Below, in pieces: positions 8,967 to 17,985 of a stretch of DNA of 64,000 nt. The stretch lies in NCBI GenBank assembly GCA_041392845.1, contig JAWKLG010000017.1:62001-126000 (forward strand), in the 5' to 3' direction. Position 1 is the stretch's first letter; the number at the start of each line of letters is the position of its first letter. The notes below the pieces were generated by a model, which saw only the letters and a program-made list of their open reading frames with translations, did no database searches and was not told where the DNA came from. The translations under genes were made by a program, and so were the position numbers. This DNA comes from JAGQWW01 sp041392845 (GTDB lineage: Bacteria; Bacteroidota; Bacteroidia; Chitinophagales; Saprospiraceae).

Positions 8967-9332
8967 ATGAATAGAAATCTTTACTTTTCCTTTTTATTGT
9001 TGACTCTCTTTTCTCTACTGGCCTCTGGCCAGGTTTGGGCCAATAATGAATTGGACGGTAACGAACCATTCAATAGTCCTTCATTTTTTGATAATCCGGA
9101 ACCAAAAATTTCCATCTTCCCCAACCCTACTACAGATTTCTTTGAAATTCAATCCGGCAGATCCATTGACAAAATTGTTGTTTTTAATTTAATAGGACGT
9201 GAATTAAGAACTTTCAATGCTGAGGTTGACAGAAAATATTCTGTAGGAGACCTTCCAAATGGTATGTATCTTGTTCAGGTATTTGATGAAAACAATAAAG
9301 TTATTACTACACAACGCCTTCAGAAAAGATAA
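8967..9332 (+). CDS. Small T9SS type A sorting-domain protein
   Basis: 121 residues. An N-terminal signal peptide (FSFLLLTLFSLLASGQVWA) is followed by about 25 linker residues and then a complete T9SS type A C-terminal domain: ISIFPNPTTDFFEI, IVVFNLIGRELRTF, YSVGDLPNGMYLVQV, ending TQRLQKR. The CTD normally directs a passenger through the outer membrane, but there is no passenger domain here. It may be an orphan sorting domain, the remnant of a larger protein, or a small secreted factor. It is a stand-alone plus-strand gene. Confidence 0.8.
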   Translation: MNRNLYFSFLLLTLFSLLASGQVWANNELDGNEPFNSPSFFDNPEPKISIFPNPTTDFFEIQSGRSIDKIVVFNLIGRELRTFNAEVDRKYSVGDLPNGMYLVQVFDENNKVITTQRLQKR

Positions 9333-9349
9333 AAGCAAAACGCTTTTTT
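9331..9349 (+). terminator. Short A/T hairpin after the small T9SS gene
   Basis: A 6-bp stem (AAAAGC / GCTTTT) with a 5-base loop and trailing T's, overlapping the stop codon. It could be a weak intrinsic terminator. The gap to 9578 shows nothing else. Confidence 0.4.
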
Positions 9350-9578
9350 CCTTCCATTCCTTTCCCTTCGTTTCCACATTTAAATAAGTCTCCATTTCAA
9401 CAGACAGTCGCTGTTTTGTATTTAGTATTTTACCTTTCTTATTTTCTTAAAAAAAAGACAATAAGCTTGCGAGCGCTTTTTGTACTTTCTTTTGTCATTT
9501 GGAAACATTTGGAATGATTTACAGTACATTAGAAATAATTATTAAGGATAATTTAATTCATATTTAATTCATTGCCTG

Positions 9579-12500
9579 ATGTACTTTAAGAATCCCGCAT
9601 GGCTGGTACTGTTTCTCTTGTTTGCGGCTTGTAGCAACAACGACACTCAACAGCCTGAAACCAACGAAAATTCCGATACCCAGGAATTACGTTTTGAACT
9701 GCTTACCAAAGACCAAACAGGTATCGATTACCAAAATATCATTACTGAAACCTACGAAACGAATGTTACCAACAACCTTAACATCTATAATGGTGGAGGA
9801 GTTGGTATCTTAGATGTAAACCAGGACGGTTTACAGGATTTGTTTCTTGTTTCAAGTCAACAGTCCAATAAACTTTATTTAAACAAAGGTGACTTCAAAT
9901 TTGAAGACATTAGTCAATCAGCAGGTATCGAAGCTCCGGGTGGATTGAAGACCGGTGTTGTGATTACAGATATCAATGGCGACGGATGGCATGATATATT
10001 TGTTTGTCGCGCCGGAAAAGACCCTTCTCCGATGAGGAGAAATCTTTTATTTGTAAACCAAAAAGACAACACTTTCAAAGAGATGGGTGAAACCTATGGT
10101 ATTGCTGACATCTCTTCTACCAACGGTGCAAATTTCTTTGATTATGATTTGGACGGTGACCTGGATATTTACCTTTTAAACTATCCTAATGATTTCCGTT
10201 GGGCAAGTCAGGTAGACCTGGTATATGAAAATGGAAAACCCAAAGCCAACCTCCAACCAAGAACTGAATACGATTCAGACCGCCTTTATAGAAACAATGG
10301 CAATGGAACTTTTACAGATGTTTCTCAGGAAGCAGGAATCTGGAATTTCAGTTTTGGTTTGAGTGTAACCGTATCCGATTTTAATGAAGATGGATATCCG
10401 GATTTGTATGTGGGTAACGATTTTATCCAACCTGATTATCTGTACATTAATAATAGAAACGGAACTTTTACAGACGAGTTGGACAAATATTTCAAACACA
10501 TCTCTTCTTCCACCATGGGTGTGGATGTTGCAGATTTTAATAACGATGGTCTGGTTGATGTGATTTCAAATGACATGCAATCGAAGGACAACTTCAGACA
10601 AAAAACCATTTTCAATGCAATGCAATATACTCGTTACAATCAACTTGTAACGTATGGGCTGAAACATCAAATTGCACGAAATCATTTGCAAATAAACAAT
10701 GGAAACGGTTCCTTTAGTGAAATTGGATGTCTTGCAAATGTTTATGATACAGATTGGAGTTGGGCAGCCCTGTTGGAAGACTTTGACAATGATGCACACA
10801 AAGACCTTTACATTTCAAATGGTTATCCAAGAGATATAGATTCCGATTTCATGGTATACACCTTCTCTAAATTAAAAGCCAAGGGTGGTTTAAACAAGGA
10901 GAATGTTCCTGATATCGTAAAATTCCTGGATGAAATGCCATCTACCAGGATGTCCAGTTACATGTTTAAAAATGATGGCAACCTAAAATTTGAAGACAAA
11001 TCCGGTAAGTGGTTGGAATCACCTCCTGCATTCTCAAATGGCGCAGCGTATGCTGACTTTGACAATGACGGAGATATGGATTTGATCGTTAACAATATTG
11101 CAGATCCAATTTTTGTATACAAAAACCTGACATCTGAAAAAGAACAAAAAAATTACCTCCAACTCAAGTTCAAAGGAAAAGATCAAAACAAACTAGCAGT
11201 AGGAACCAAAGTTAGAATACAATATGGTAGTGATGGACTTCAATATGAAGAGTTGACCCCAACCAGAGGATTTCTTTCTTCCGTACAATATCTGCTTCAT
11301 TTCGGACTTGGAGATGTTGATGTAGTCAACAAGGTCGAAGTAAAATGGCCTGACGGGAAAGTTACCACTTTAAATGACGTCAAAGCCAATCAGGTATTGG
11401 AATTGGATTATGAAAAAGATGCTGTAGTTGGCAACTGGGAACCAATAGCAGGTGATCAGGCTATTTTCGCTGAAAAACAAATCGAATCAGACAATATTTT
11501 CACCCATTATGAAAATGCCTTTGCTGATTTTGACCATTTCAGACTTTGGCCACATGAAGAAAGCAAGCTTGGTCCACAAATAGCTACCGGAGATGTGAAT
11601 GGAGATGGTTTGGAAGATTTCTTTGTAGGCAATGCCATATTGCAGGCACCCGTATTATTTATCCAAAAATCCAATGGCACATTCGACAAACAGGTGTGGA
11701 GCAATGAAGCAAATTTTGAAGATCAGGAAGCGGTATTTTTTGATGCTGACGGAGATGGTGATCAGGATTTAGCAGTTGCCTCCGGAGGATATGAAACCAG
11801 CAATCCAGCTGTGTGGACACCACGTTTGTACATTAATGACGGTAAAGGAAACTTTAGCCGTGATAATGAAGGAATCAAAGATGTAATAGTATGTGGATTT
11901 GCCATTCATGCATTTGACTATGATCAGGACGGAGACCAGGACTTAATTATCGGTGGAAGGATCACTCCGGGGAATTATCCAGAAACACCATTAAGTTATG
12001 TACTTCAAAATAATGGTGGAAAGTTTACCGACATAACCGATAAGATAGGAAAAGCATTCCAGCAGATAGGAATGGTAACAGATATCAACTCGGGCGACAT
12101 CAACGGAGACGGCAAGGACGAAATGATTATGGTTGGAGAATGGATGCCAGTAAGTGTATTTTCATTTGATGGCAACCAATTCAACAATATTTCAGAATCT
12201 ATGGGTCTGGAAAATACTTCCGGATGGTGGGATTGTATCACTTTGGCAGATCTTGACAAGGATGGTGATTTAGACATGCTAGGTGGTAATGTTGGTACCA
12301 ACAATAGACTGAATGCTTCAGTTGACCAACCTTTAATGATGTTTGCCAATGACTATGATAACAATGGAACCATTGATCCTATCATGGCGAAATATTACAA
12401 TGATGGTAAGTTGTACCCTTTACCTCAAAAGGATGCAATCATAGGCCAGATTCCTATCTTGAAGAAAAAATATGTGTATTTCGCAGATTATGCCAAAGCC

Positions 12501-12929
12501 ACTATTTATGATGTTTTCTCTAAGGAGCAATTAGATGCGGCCATTGTATTGAACGTAAAAACTACAGAATCTTCCATTTTCATAAACAATGGAGATAGTT
12601 TTATCAGAAAGGCTTTACCCGCACTTGCTCAGATTGCACCCATCAAACAAATCCTGGTAAGAGATTTCACAGGTGATGGCAATCTTGATGTATTAACTTG
12701 CGGGAATGACTATGGTACAGATGTAGAAACAGGAAGATATGATGCGAGTAACGGAACCCTGTTGCAAGGTGATGGGAAAGGAAATTTCAAACCAATTCCA
12801 AACCGCCACCACTCCTTCTGGGCATCAAGGGAAGCGAGAGATATGGCTATTTTGAACAGAGGAAATCAAAAACCTTTGGTGGTCGTAGCCAATAATTCTG
12901 ATCGACTTCAATATTTTGAAATAAAATAA
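9579..12929 (+). CDS. FG-GAP/VCBS repeat lipoprotein with ASPIC/UnbV domain
   Basis: 1116-residue exported protein of the CRTAC1-like type common in Bacteroidota. The lipoprotein signal is LFLLFAACSNND, with the lipid-bearing Cys at about 19. Many Ca-binding FG-GAP/VCBS repeats follow, for example DVNQDGLQDLFLV, DFNEDGYPDLYVGND and DFDNDGDMDLIVNN. An ASPIC/UnbV domain lies near residues 520-610 (AVGTKVRIQYGSDGLQ, then VEVKWPDGKVTTL). A second set of beta-propeller repeats runs to the C-terminus. It is probably a surface or periplasmic binding or adhesion protein; the ligand is unknown. No SusC/D pair is adjacent. A strong terminator follows. Confidence 0.9.
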   Translation: MYFKNPAWLVLFLLFAACSNNDTQQPETNENSDTQELRFELLTKDQTGIDYQNIITETYETNVTNNLNIYNGGGVGILDVNQDGLQDLFLVSSQQSNKLYLNKGDFKFEDISQSAGIEAPGGLKTGVVITDINGDGWHDIFVCRAGKDPSPMRRNLLFVNQKDNTFKEMGETYGIADISSTNGANFFDYDLDGDLDIYLLNYPNDFRWASQVDLVYENGKPKANLQPRTEYDSDRLYRNNGNGTFTDVSQEAGIWNFSFGLSVTVSDFNEDGYPDLYVGNDFIQPDYLYINNRNGTFTDELDKYFKHISSSTMGVDVADFNNDGLVDVISNDMQSKDNFRQKTIFNAMQYTRYNQLVTYGLKHQIARNHLQINNGNGSFSEIGCLANVYDTDWSWAALLEDFDNDAHKDLYISNGYPRDIDSDFMVYTFSKLKAKGGLNKENVPDIVKFLDEMPSTRMSSYMFKNDGNLKFEDKSGKWLESPPAFSNGAAYADFDNDGDMDLIVNNIADPIFVYKNLTSEKEQKNYLQLKFKGKDQNKLAVGTKVRIQYGSDGLQYEELTPTRGFLSSVQYLLHFGLGDVDVVNKVEVKWPDGKVTTLNDVKANQVLELDYEKDAVVGNWEPIAGDQAIFAEKQIESDNIFTHYENAFADFDHFRLWPHEESKLGPQIATGDVNGDGLEDFFVGNAILQAPVLFIQKSNGTFDKQVWSNEANFEDQEAVFFDADGDGDQDLAVASGGYETSNPAVWTPRLYINDGKGNFSRDNEGIKDVIVCGFAIHAFDYDQDGDQDLIIGGRITPGNYPETPLSYVLQNNGGKFTDITDKIGKAFQQIGMVTDINSGDINGDGKDEMIMVGEWMPVSVFSFDGNQFNNISESMGLENTSGWWDCITLADLDKDGDLDMLGGNVGTNNRLNASVDQPLMMFANDYDNNGTIDPIMAKYYNDGKLYPLPQKDAIIGQIPILKKKYVYFADYAKATIYDVFSKEQLDAAIVLNVKTTESSIFINNGDSFIRKALPALAQIAPIKQILVRDFTGDGNLDVLTCGNDYGTDVETGRYDASNGTLLQGDGKGNFKPIPNRHHSFWASREARDMAILNRGNQKPLVVVANNSDRLQYFEIK

Positions 12930-12942
12930 AAAATGCGTTTCA

Positions 12943-12979
12943 CAAAAAAGGGCTGCAAAATTTGCAGCCCTTTTTTGTT
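12943..12979. terminator. Bidirectional terminator
   Basis: A perfect 18-bp inverted repeat around a single central base, with an A-run on the left and a T-run on the right (core GGGCTGCAAA / TTTGCAGCCC). It serves both the FG-GAP gene and the converging end of the polysaccharide operon. Confidence 0.92.
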
Positions 12980-12985
12980 GCGTTT

Positions 12986-14452
12986 CTATTCAAATTGAAC
13001 CAGGACCAATTCATTCCCGACCCATTTCTCTTCAAACTGAAACAAAGGTTTTTGATTCAATTCTTCTAAAAATTTCTTTTCTCCAAGGTAAAATGTTCCT
13101 TGAACTGGTTGGGTTTCATACTTCATTATCAGACCGTTTCCTTTGGTAAGATAGTATGGGATTTGAAAGGGAATCAGTGTAGGAGTAACCAAGGTATCCG
13201 TTTCAAAAAATGTCCCAACAATTGAAGATTCCAAACCTTCTTTGAATGGTTTTCCTAATAAATGAACTGGTTTCGCTTTTGTGATTTTTAGTATGTCTTT
13301 TGCGGTATCCCTATACATTAGTGAAGACGAATTCTCCTGTTGGTAGGGCATTATGGTAAAATTATATCCAATCCTAAGCGTAGCTAAGACGATTACTACC
13401 CATAAAAATGTCCTCAACCTTTTCCACTTCCACTGAATTTGAATCCACACTAGTATATAAATAATCATTGGGAGAAATGGATATAAATAGCGGTTTCTGG
13501 TTTCCGGAGATATCCAATACACCCAGATATTTACAAGAATGAAGAGCAACATAAAAACGACTGATTCCGGCAGTTTTTTAAAGGAATTTCTATACTCTTT
13601 TTTAAAAAAGAATAAAAGAATTAATGACCAGGGAAGCAAAATCTTCAAAAGATTGGCCGGAAAAACGATTAGGTTTTGGACAACTTCCAACCATCCACTT
13701 TCCATAGCAGACTTCCTGGAGGCATCTTTAAATAAGGCTGCCAAATAAGGATCAATAGCTGCATGTTTACTGTATGTGAAGAAATACAAGACAACAGGAA
13801 GCAAGAAGGCCAGGCCTCCTATGATGTGTTGCCAGGAAAATAATTTTTTAAACTCCTTTTTATATAAAAACCAACCTAAAACGCTGAAGCCTTGAAACAA
13901 AATAGCAGGCATTCCCTTAGTCAAAAAAGAAACTGCTGTTATCAGATAGGTTGAAGCAAACAGTAAAAGCCAGGCTTCTTTTTTAAAAAAATGGAAAAGA
14001 GAAAGTGCCTGAAGCAGAATTAAAAAACTAAAAAACAGGTCAATTTCCCCACTATTCACCGCTCCATAAAATAGTAAATCAACCGTCGTTAAATATCCCA
14101 ATCCGGCAAGAATTCCAGCTTCAGCTCCCCAGTGTTTTTTAGTAAAAAAACCGATTGTTAGGCCAGACCCAATAAATGCCAAAAGGCCGGGCAAACGGAC
14201 TACCCACTCTTCAAAAGAACCAAACAGCTTAAAGAAAATGACCAGAATCCAATTAAAAAGTGGAGGTTTGTTGAAATAGGTCCAATCGTGAATAGTAGGA
14301 ACAAGGTAGGAACCGTTTAAATACATCTCCATAGCCACTATTGCCCTTCTCGGTTCCTCTGCCCTCAATTCTAAAATAGACATTCCTGAAAACAAGCCAA
14401 TGAACAATAGTGCAGAGGCCAGGTAAAACAGGTTTTTGGTAGAGATAGACAA
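12986..14452 (-). CDS. ArnT-like glycosyltransferase family 39 membrane protein
   Basis: 488 residues with about 10 or more hydrophobic segments. It is a GT-C fold glycosyltransferase of the ArnT/PMT type, which transfers a sugar from a polyprenyl carrier on the periplasmic side. The diagnostic first loop is ELRAEEPRRAIVAMEMY, with the Asp/Glu-x-x-Arg-type catalytic region, followed by YLVPTIHDWTYFNKPPLFNW. It is the last gene of a minus-strand polysaccharide operon, 48 bases after the SDR gene. The acceptor could be lipid A or the polysaccharide of this cluster; the sequence does not decide. Confidence 0.85.
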   Translation of the reverse strand: MSISTKNLFYLASALLFIGLFSGMSILELRAEEPRRAIVAMEMYLNGSYLVPTIHDWTYFNKPPLFNWILVIFFKLFGSFEEWVVRLPGLLAFIGSGLTIGFFTKKHWGAEAGILAGLGYLTTVDLLFYGAVNSGEIDLFFSFLILLQALSLFHFFKKEAWLLLFASTYLITAVSFLTKGMPAILFQGFSVLGWFLYKKEFKKLFSWQHIIGGLAFLLPVVLYFFTYSKHAAIDPYLAALFKDASRKSAMESGWLEVVQNLIVFPANLLKILLPWSLILLFFFKKEYRNSFKKLPESVVFMLLFILVNIWVYWISPETRNRYLYPFLPMIIYILVWIQIQWKWKRLRTFLWVVIVLATLRIGYNFTIMPYQQENSSSLMYRDTAKDILKITKAKPVHLLGKPFKEGLESSIVGTFFETDTLVTPTLIPFQIPYYLTKGNGLIMKYETQPVQGTFYLGEKKFLEELNQKPLFQFEEKWVGNELVLVQFE

Positions 14453-14500
14453 GAGAGAATAATGAAAAAGTGATTGAAATAAAACAGGTCCCGAAACTAA

Positions 14501-15286
14501 CTATAAACTTTTTGTTCGGCCACCATCTACCACCAAATTAGTTCCGGTGATATACGATGCCGCAGGGGATGCAAGGAATGCTACTGCAGAACCAATTTCA
14601 GCAGGCGAACCAAATCGCCCCATTGGTACTTCAGATTGCATCATTTTCATTACCTCTTCTTTTGCAAGGTTTTTGGACTCTGCCATATGGGTAATCAACT
14701 CCTGCAACCTTTCCGTCATGGTAAATCCGGGCAAGACATTATTTACGGTAATACCGGTAGCAGCTAACTCAGATGCAAGGGTTTTTGCCCAATTGGCCAC
14801 AGCATTTCTAATGGTATTGGAAACTCCTAAATCAGGAAGTGGTTCTTTAACTGAGGTAGAAATAATATTGATTATCCGGCCATAATCATCCATGCGCATT
14901 CCTTTCAACACCAATTTTGTCAGTAAATGATTACAAATAAGGTGCTTTTGAAAGCCTTGCTTGAATTCATCAATGTTTGCATCAAGGACTTTTCCTGCTC
15001 CCGGACCTCCTGTATTGTTTATTAGTATATGAATGTTTTTTACTGAAACCAGGCCTGAAACCTTTCTTTGTAAATCGGCAGGATTGCCAAAATCTGCTGC
15101 AAGAAAATCGTGGGTTTGCCCTGCTACCCGGGGAAGTTCCTGTTTAACTGCTGCCAATTTTTCAGCAGTTCTAGCTACAAGTGTTACGTTGGCGCCTAAT
15201 TTAGCCAACTCGATTGCTGCTGCCTTTCCTATTCCTTTACTACTGCCACATACCAGGGCATTTTTGCCTTTTAAATTAATGTCCAT
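14501..15286 (-). CDS. SDR family oxidoreductase with non-canonical active site
   Basis: 261-residue Rossmann-fold short-chain dehydrogenase/reductase. The cofactor motif GSSKGIGKAA and NNTGGPGAG are present, and the C-terminus has the usual ASPAASYITGTNLVVDGG. The catalytic Tyr-x3-Lys is absent: where most members have Y-S-A-S-K, this one reads S-N-T-I-R. A FabG-like subgroup with this change is known, so the substitution may be natural and the chemistry altered. It sits between the O-antigen ligase gene and the ArnT-like gene, 26 and 48 bases from them. A role in making or modifying a nucleotide sugar or lipid carrier is only a guess. Confidence 0.85.
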   Translation of the reverse strand: MDINLKGKNALVCGSSKGIGKAAAIELAKLGANVTLVARTAEKLAAVKQELPRVAGQTHDFLAADFGNPADLQRKVSGLVSVKNIHILINNTGGPGAGKVLDANIDEFKQGFQKHLICNHLLTKLVLKGMRMDDYGRIINIISTSVKEPLPDLGVSNTIRNAVANWAKTLASELAATGITVNNVLPGFTMTERLQELITHMAESKNLAKEEVMKMMQSEVPMGRFGSPAEIGSAVAFLASPAASYITGTNLVVDGGRTKSL

Positions 15287-15311
15287 GTTTGTTCTGCTCT
15301 TATTTTGGGGT

Positions 15312-16769
15312 TTAATTGAGGTTGGATATAACTTCCTGTTTTTTATTTTGGATGTCTTGATTCACAATAATAGCAAAGGTGATGAAGAAAAATGGTCCCA
15401 ATTTATCGGTTTCTACCATATCATTTATCAATAACAATCCACTCATAGTTACAAGGCTTAATAGTGCCATCATCACAATCTTTTTCCTATCAGGATTGGA
15501 TGTTTGATGGTAAACATTTTCACCTTTTATAAAAACAAGGAATAATAATCCGATAAAAATAACAAAACCCGGAAGTCCCTGCTCTACCAAAGTCATTAAA
15601 TAATAACAATGTACACCGGATCGCTCAGGATTGTCACTAACGTAGGTTATAAAGCTGGTAACTGCAAAGGGTTTGTAGAAGTTCACAAAATTTCCCGGTC
15701 CAAAACCGGTAAGCCTCGCTTCCCTGCTCATGTAAAAACCGGCCACCCATCTATAAACCCGCTCCATGGTAGAAATATCCTCTCCTTTATAAGTAGCCTC
15801 CAAAAGATTATCAAAATCTTTATGGGTTATGGTCTTGCTATAATCCGGAGCATAATCCAGGTAATTATTATTATAAGAAAGATAACCAACCAAAAGAGTA
15901 ACACCGATCAATGCTGCAAGCAAAGCATACCTTACCAACCTCCATCTGATTATAAAATACCCTCCTAAGGCCATAAAAATTGTGACATAGGCAGCCCTGG
16001 TGTAGGAGAAGTAAATTCCTATTAAAGTTATCAGGACCCCAAAAACAAGGATCAACCACCTCCATGAAAACCTTTTATACCAGGAACTGGCCATCCAAAT
16101 CAATGGGAAAACAAGCGCCAACAAACAAGCATAGCTTACGTGGTTTCTATAAAATGGAGAAACCACACTGTTGATGCTGATAAAAGAGAACCCCTTCCCT
16201 GAATGCCTCAGCAGTATAATCAAAATGGTGAAAAACATCGGAATGGCCACAGTCCATACAAAGGCTCTAATCCTTGAAGGTTTATTTAAAATCAAGCTGG
16301 CCAAAAAATAAAAAGTTGTAACATACCAGATTTTTGCCAGCAGGAATTTTATCGAAATAAAAACATCTTTTGAAGTAACCGTAGTAACAGCTATCCAGCC
16401 AATGTGCAAGAGCAGCATTATTGTAACAGGATGTAATAAAAATTTACTTTTTATGTGTTTCCATTCAGTAATTGTATAAAAAAAGGTAATACCCATCAAT
16501 AAAACCATCATTGGTTCCGAAGGCAAATCTGTACCAAATCCACCGGGGAGATTTACCTCCATAGATAAAGGAAGGAAAGCCAGTAACAGGTAAAAAAGGA
16601 TCTTAAAATCAACTATAGCGAGGTAGGCTACCAATGCTGCGACCGGAATTCCTGCTAGGAAATAATACTCAGTGGCTACTGCAGTTAGAAGGCTTGCGAC
16701 CACCAGCAATCCAAAGCTCCACAAGAGCAGCGGAGCTGATGAATTCTTTGTGGCAGCAAACAAACTCAT
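15312..16769 (-). CDS. O-antigen ligase / polymerase family membrane protein
   Basis: 485 residues with about a dozen hydrophobic segments and the Wzy/WaaL-type large periplasmic loop at about residues 320-390, containing the conserved-style block ARLTGFGPGNFVNFYKPF and then HCYYLMTLVEQGLPGF. Such proteins join or polymerise O-antigen-like glycans carried on undecaprenyl phosphate. The start is 4 bases after the end of the Wzz gene, so translation is probably coupled. It ends 25 bases before the SDR gene. Sequence alone cannot separate ligase from polymerase. Confidence 0.85.
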   Translation of the reverse strand: MSLFAATKNSSAPLLLWSFGLLVVASLLTAVATEYYFLAGIPVAALVAYLAIVDFKILFYLLLAFLPLSMEVNLPGGFGTDLPSEPMMVLLMGITFFYTITEWKHIKSKFLLHPVTIMLLLHIGWIAVTTVTSKDVFISIKFLLAKIWYVTTFYFLASLILNKPSRIRAFVWTVAIPMFFTILIILLRHSGKGFSFISINSVVSPFYRNHVSYACLLALVFPLIWMASSWYKRFSWRWLILVFGVLITLIGIYFSYTRAAYVTIFMALGGYFIIRWRLVRYALLAALIGVTLLVGYLSYNNNYLDYAPDYSKTITHKDFDNLLEATYKGEDISTMERVYRWVAGFYMSREARLTGFGPGNFVNFYKPFAVTSFITYVSDNPERSGVHCYYLMTLVEQGLPGFVIFIGLLFLVFIKGENVYHQTSNPDRKKIVMMALLSLVTMSGLLLINDMVETDKLGPFFFITFAIIVNQDIQNKKQEVISNLN

Positions 16770-16773
16770 ATCC

Positions 16774-17925
16774 TTATTGCTTTTGGAAAACGCTTTTGGA
16801 GGATTTACTTACAGCTCCATTTTCATTATCAGACATAACTTTTTTCCAATTGACTTCCCGGTATTGATTGTACAATAAGACACCAATTACCGAAAATAAA
16901 AAAGCAACCATTGTAGAAGCCAGGACTATGATGGCGCGAATTGGTCTGGATTTAACCAACGGTACTGCAGCTGACTCAACCAGGTGGATTACAGGAAACT
17001 CGGCATTGTAGGCTGCCTCCCAGTGTTTCAAACGTTCTGTATCCCAACTGACCTGTTTCTTGGCATTTTCATGTTCTTCAGTCATGGCACTAACTCTGGA
17101 ACTTCCCTGGTTAAATTTATTTACATCTTCTTTTATTTGAGCCAACTGTGCCTCTGCACCGGTTAAATTTGCTTTCACCAGCCGAATGGTATCTCTGTTT
17201 ACTCCATTTGAACTTGTCAGAGCATCCAACTTCCCCCTTAAACCTGATACTTTTCCCTGAGAGGTTGCTAACATGGTAGCTAGGATTTCGCCCTGGGTTT
17301 CCGGATTGTAAATTCCATACCGTTCACGCAAAGTAGCCAGGGAATCACCCAGTACATTTAATTTATTGGTCCCTTCAGTAATGGAGTTTTTATAAGTCTC
17401 CATCTGCTGTCTCTGGCTGCTTTTTACCAATTCTTTGGTAACCTTTGAAAGTTTTTCTCTTGCAGCATTGGCCATGGCAGCAGCTATTTTTGGATCTTTA
17501 TCCTCGACAGATAACTGAATGGCGTCGTATTTTGTCTTTTGAACATTGTACAAGCCCAACAATTTTTCCCTGATATAAAAAGAAGATTTAGGACCGGTAG
17601 AGTCTATGTCGTAATGCTCGTATAGATGAAATTCATTGATAAGAAAATCCAATAATTCATTTCCCTGAGCAATGGTTAAGAGTCTGTCTACATCATCTCC
17701 GTCTCCGTAATATTCAGACTCGCCAGAGCCACCACCAAACATTTTGTCAGGATTGGCAAGGTCAGGACTGGCGGCATAAAAGGTAGTAGAAGATTTATAA
17801 TAAACTGGAAGTAATAAAGAGATGACAATGCTTCCCAGAAATACTATACCGGTAACCAGAATGATGAATCTCCGCTGTCGGAATAATATCCCCAAACCTA
17901 CCAACAGATTGTCTTTATTTTCCAT
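16774..17925 (-). CDS. Wzz-type polysaccharide chain-length / co-polymerase protein
   Basis: 383 residues with the Wzz fold: an N-terminal membrane segment (ILVTGIVFLGSIVISLLLP), a periplasmic part with long coiled-coil helices, and a C-terminal segment preceded by the usual Pro-rich turn (AAVPLVKSRPIRAIIVLAST). There is no cytoplasmic tyrosine kinase domain. It controls glycan chain length with the neighbouring polymerase/ligase. It lies 60 bases after the flippase gene and 4 bases before the O-antigen ligase gene, in the same operon. Confidence 0.9.
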   Translation of the reverse strand: MENKDNLLVGLGILFRQRRFIILVTGIVFLGSIVISLLLPVYYKSSTTFYAASPDLANPDKMFGGGSGESEYYGDGDDVDRLLTIAQGNELLDFLINEFHLYEHYDIDSTGPKSSFYIREKLLGLYNVQKTKYDAIQLSVEDKDPKIAAAMANAAREKLSKVTKELVKSSQRQQMETYKNSITEGTNKLNVLGDSLATLRERYGIYNPETQGEILATMLATSQGKVSGLRGKLDALTSSNGVNRDTIRLVKANLTGAEAQLAQIKEDVNKFNQGSSRVSAMTEEHENAKKQVSWDTERLKHWEAAYNAEFPVIHLVESAAVPLVKSRPIRAIIVLASTMVAFLFSVIGVLLYNQYREVNWKKVMSDNENGAVSKSSKSVFQKQ

Positions 17926-17985
17926 TTAAAAGTTTCTATTTAAAAAATGCCCGCTTCCCAGGCATGAAATAAGCCGCAAATGTCG

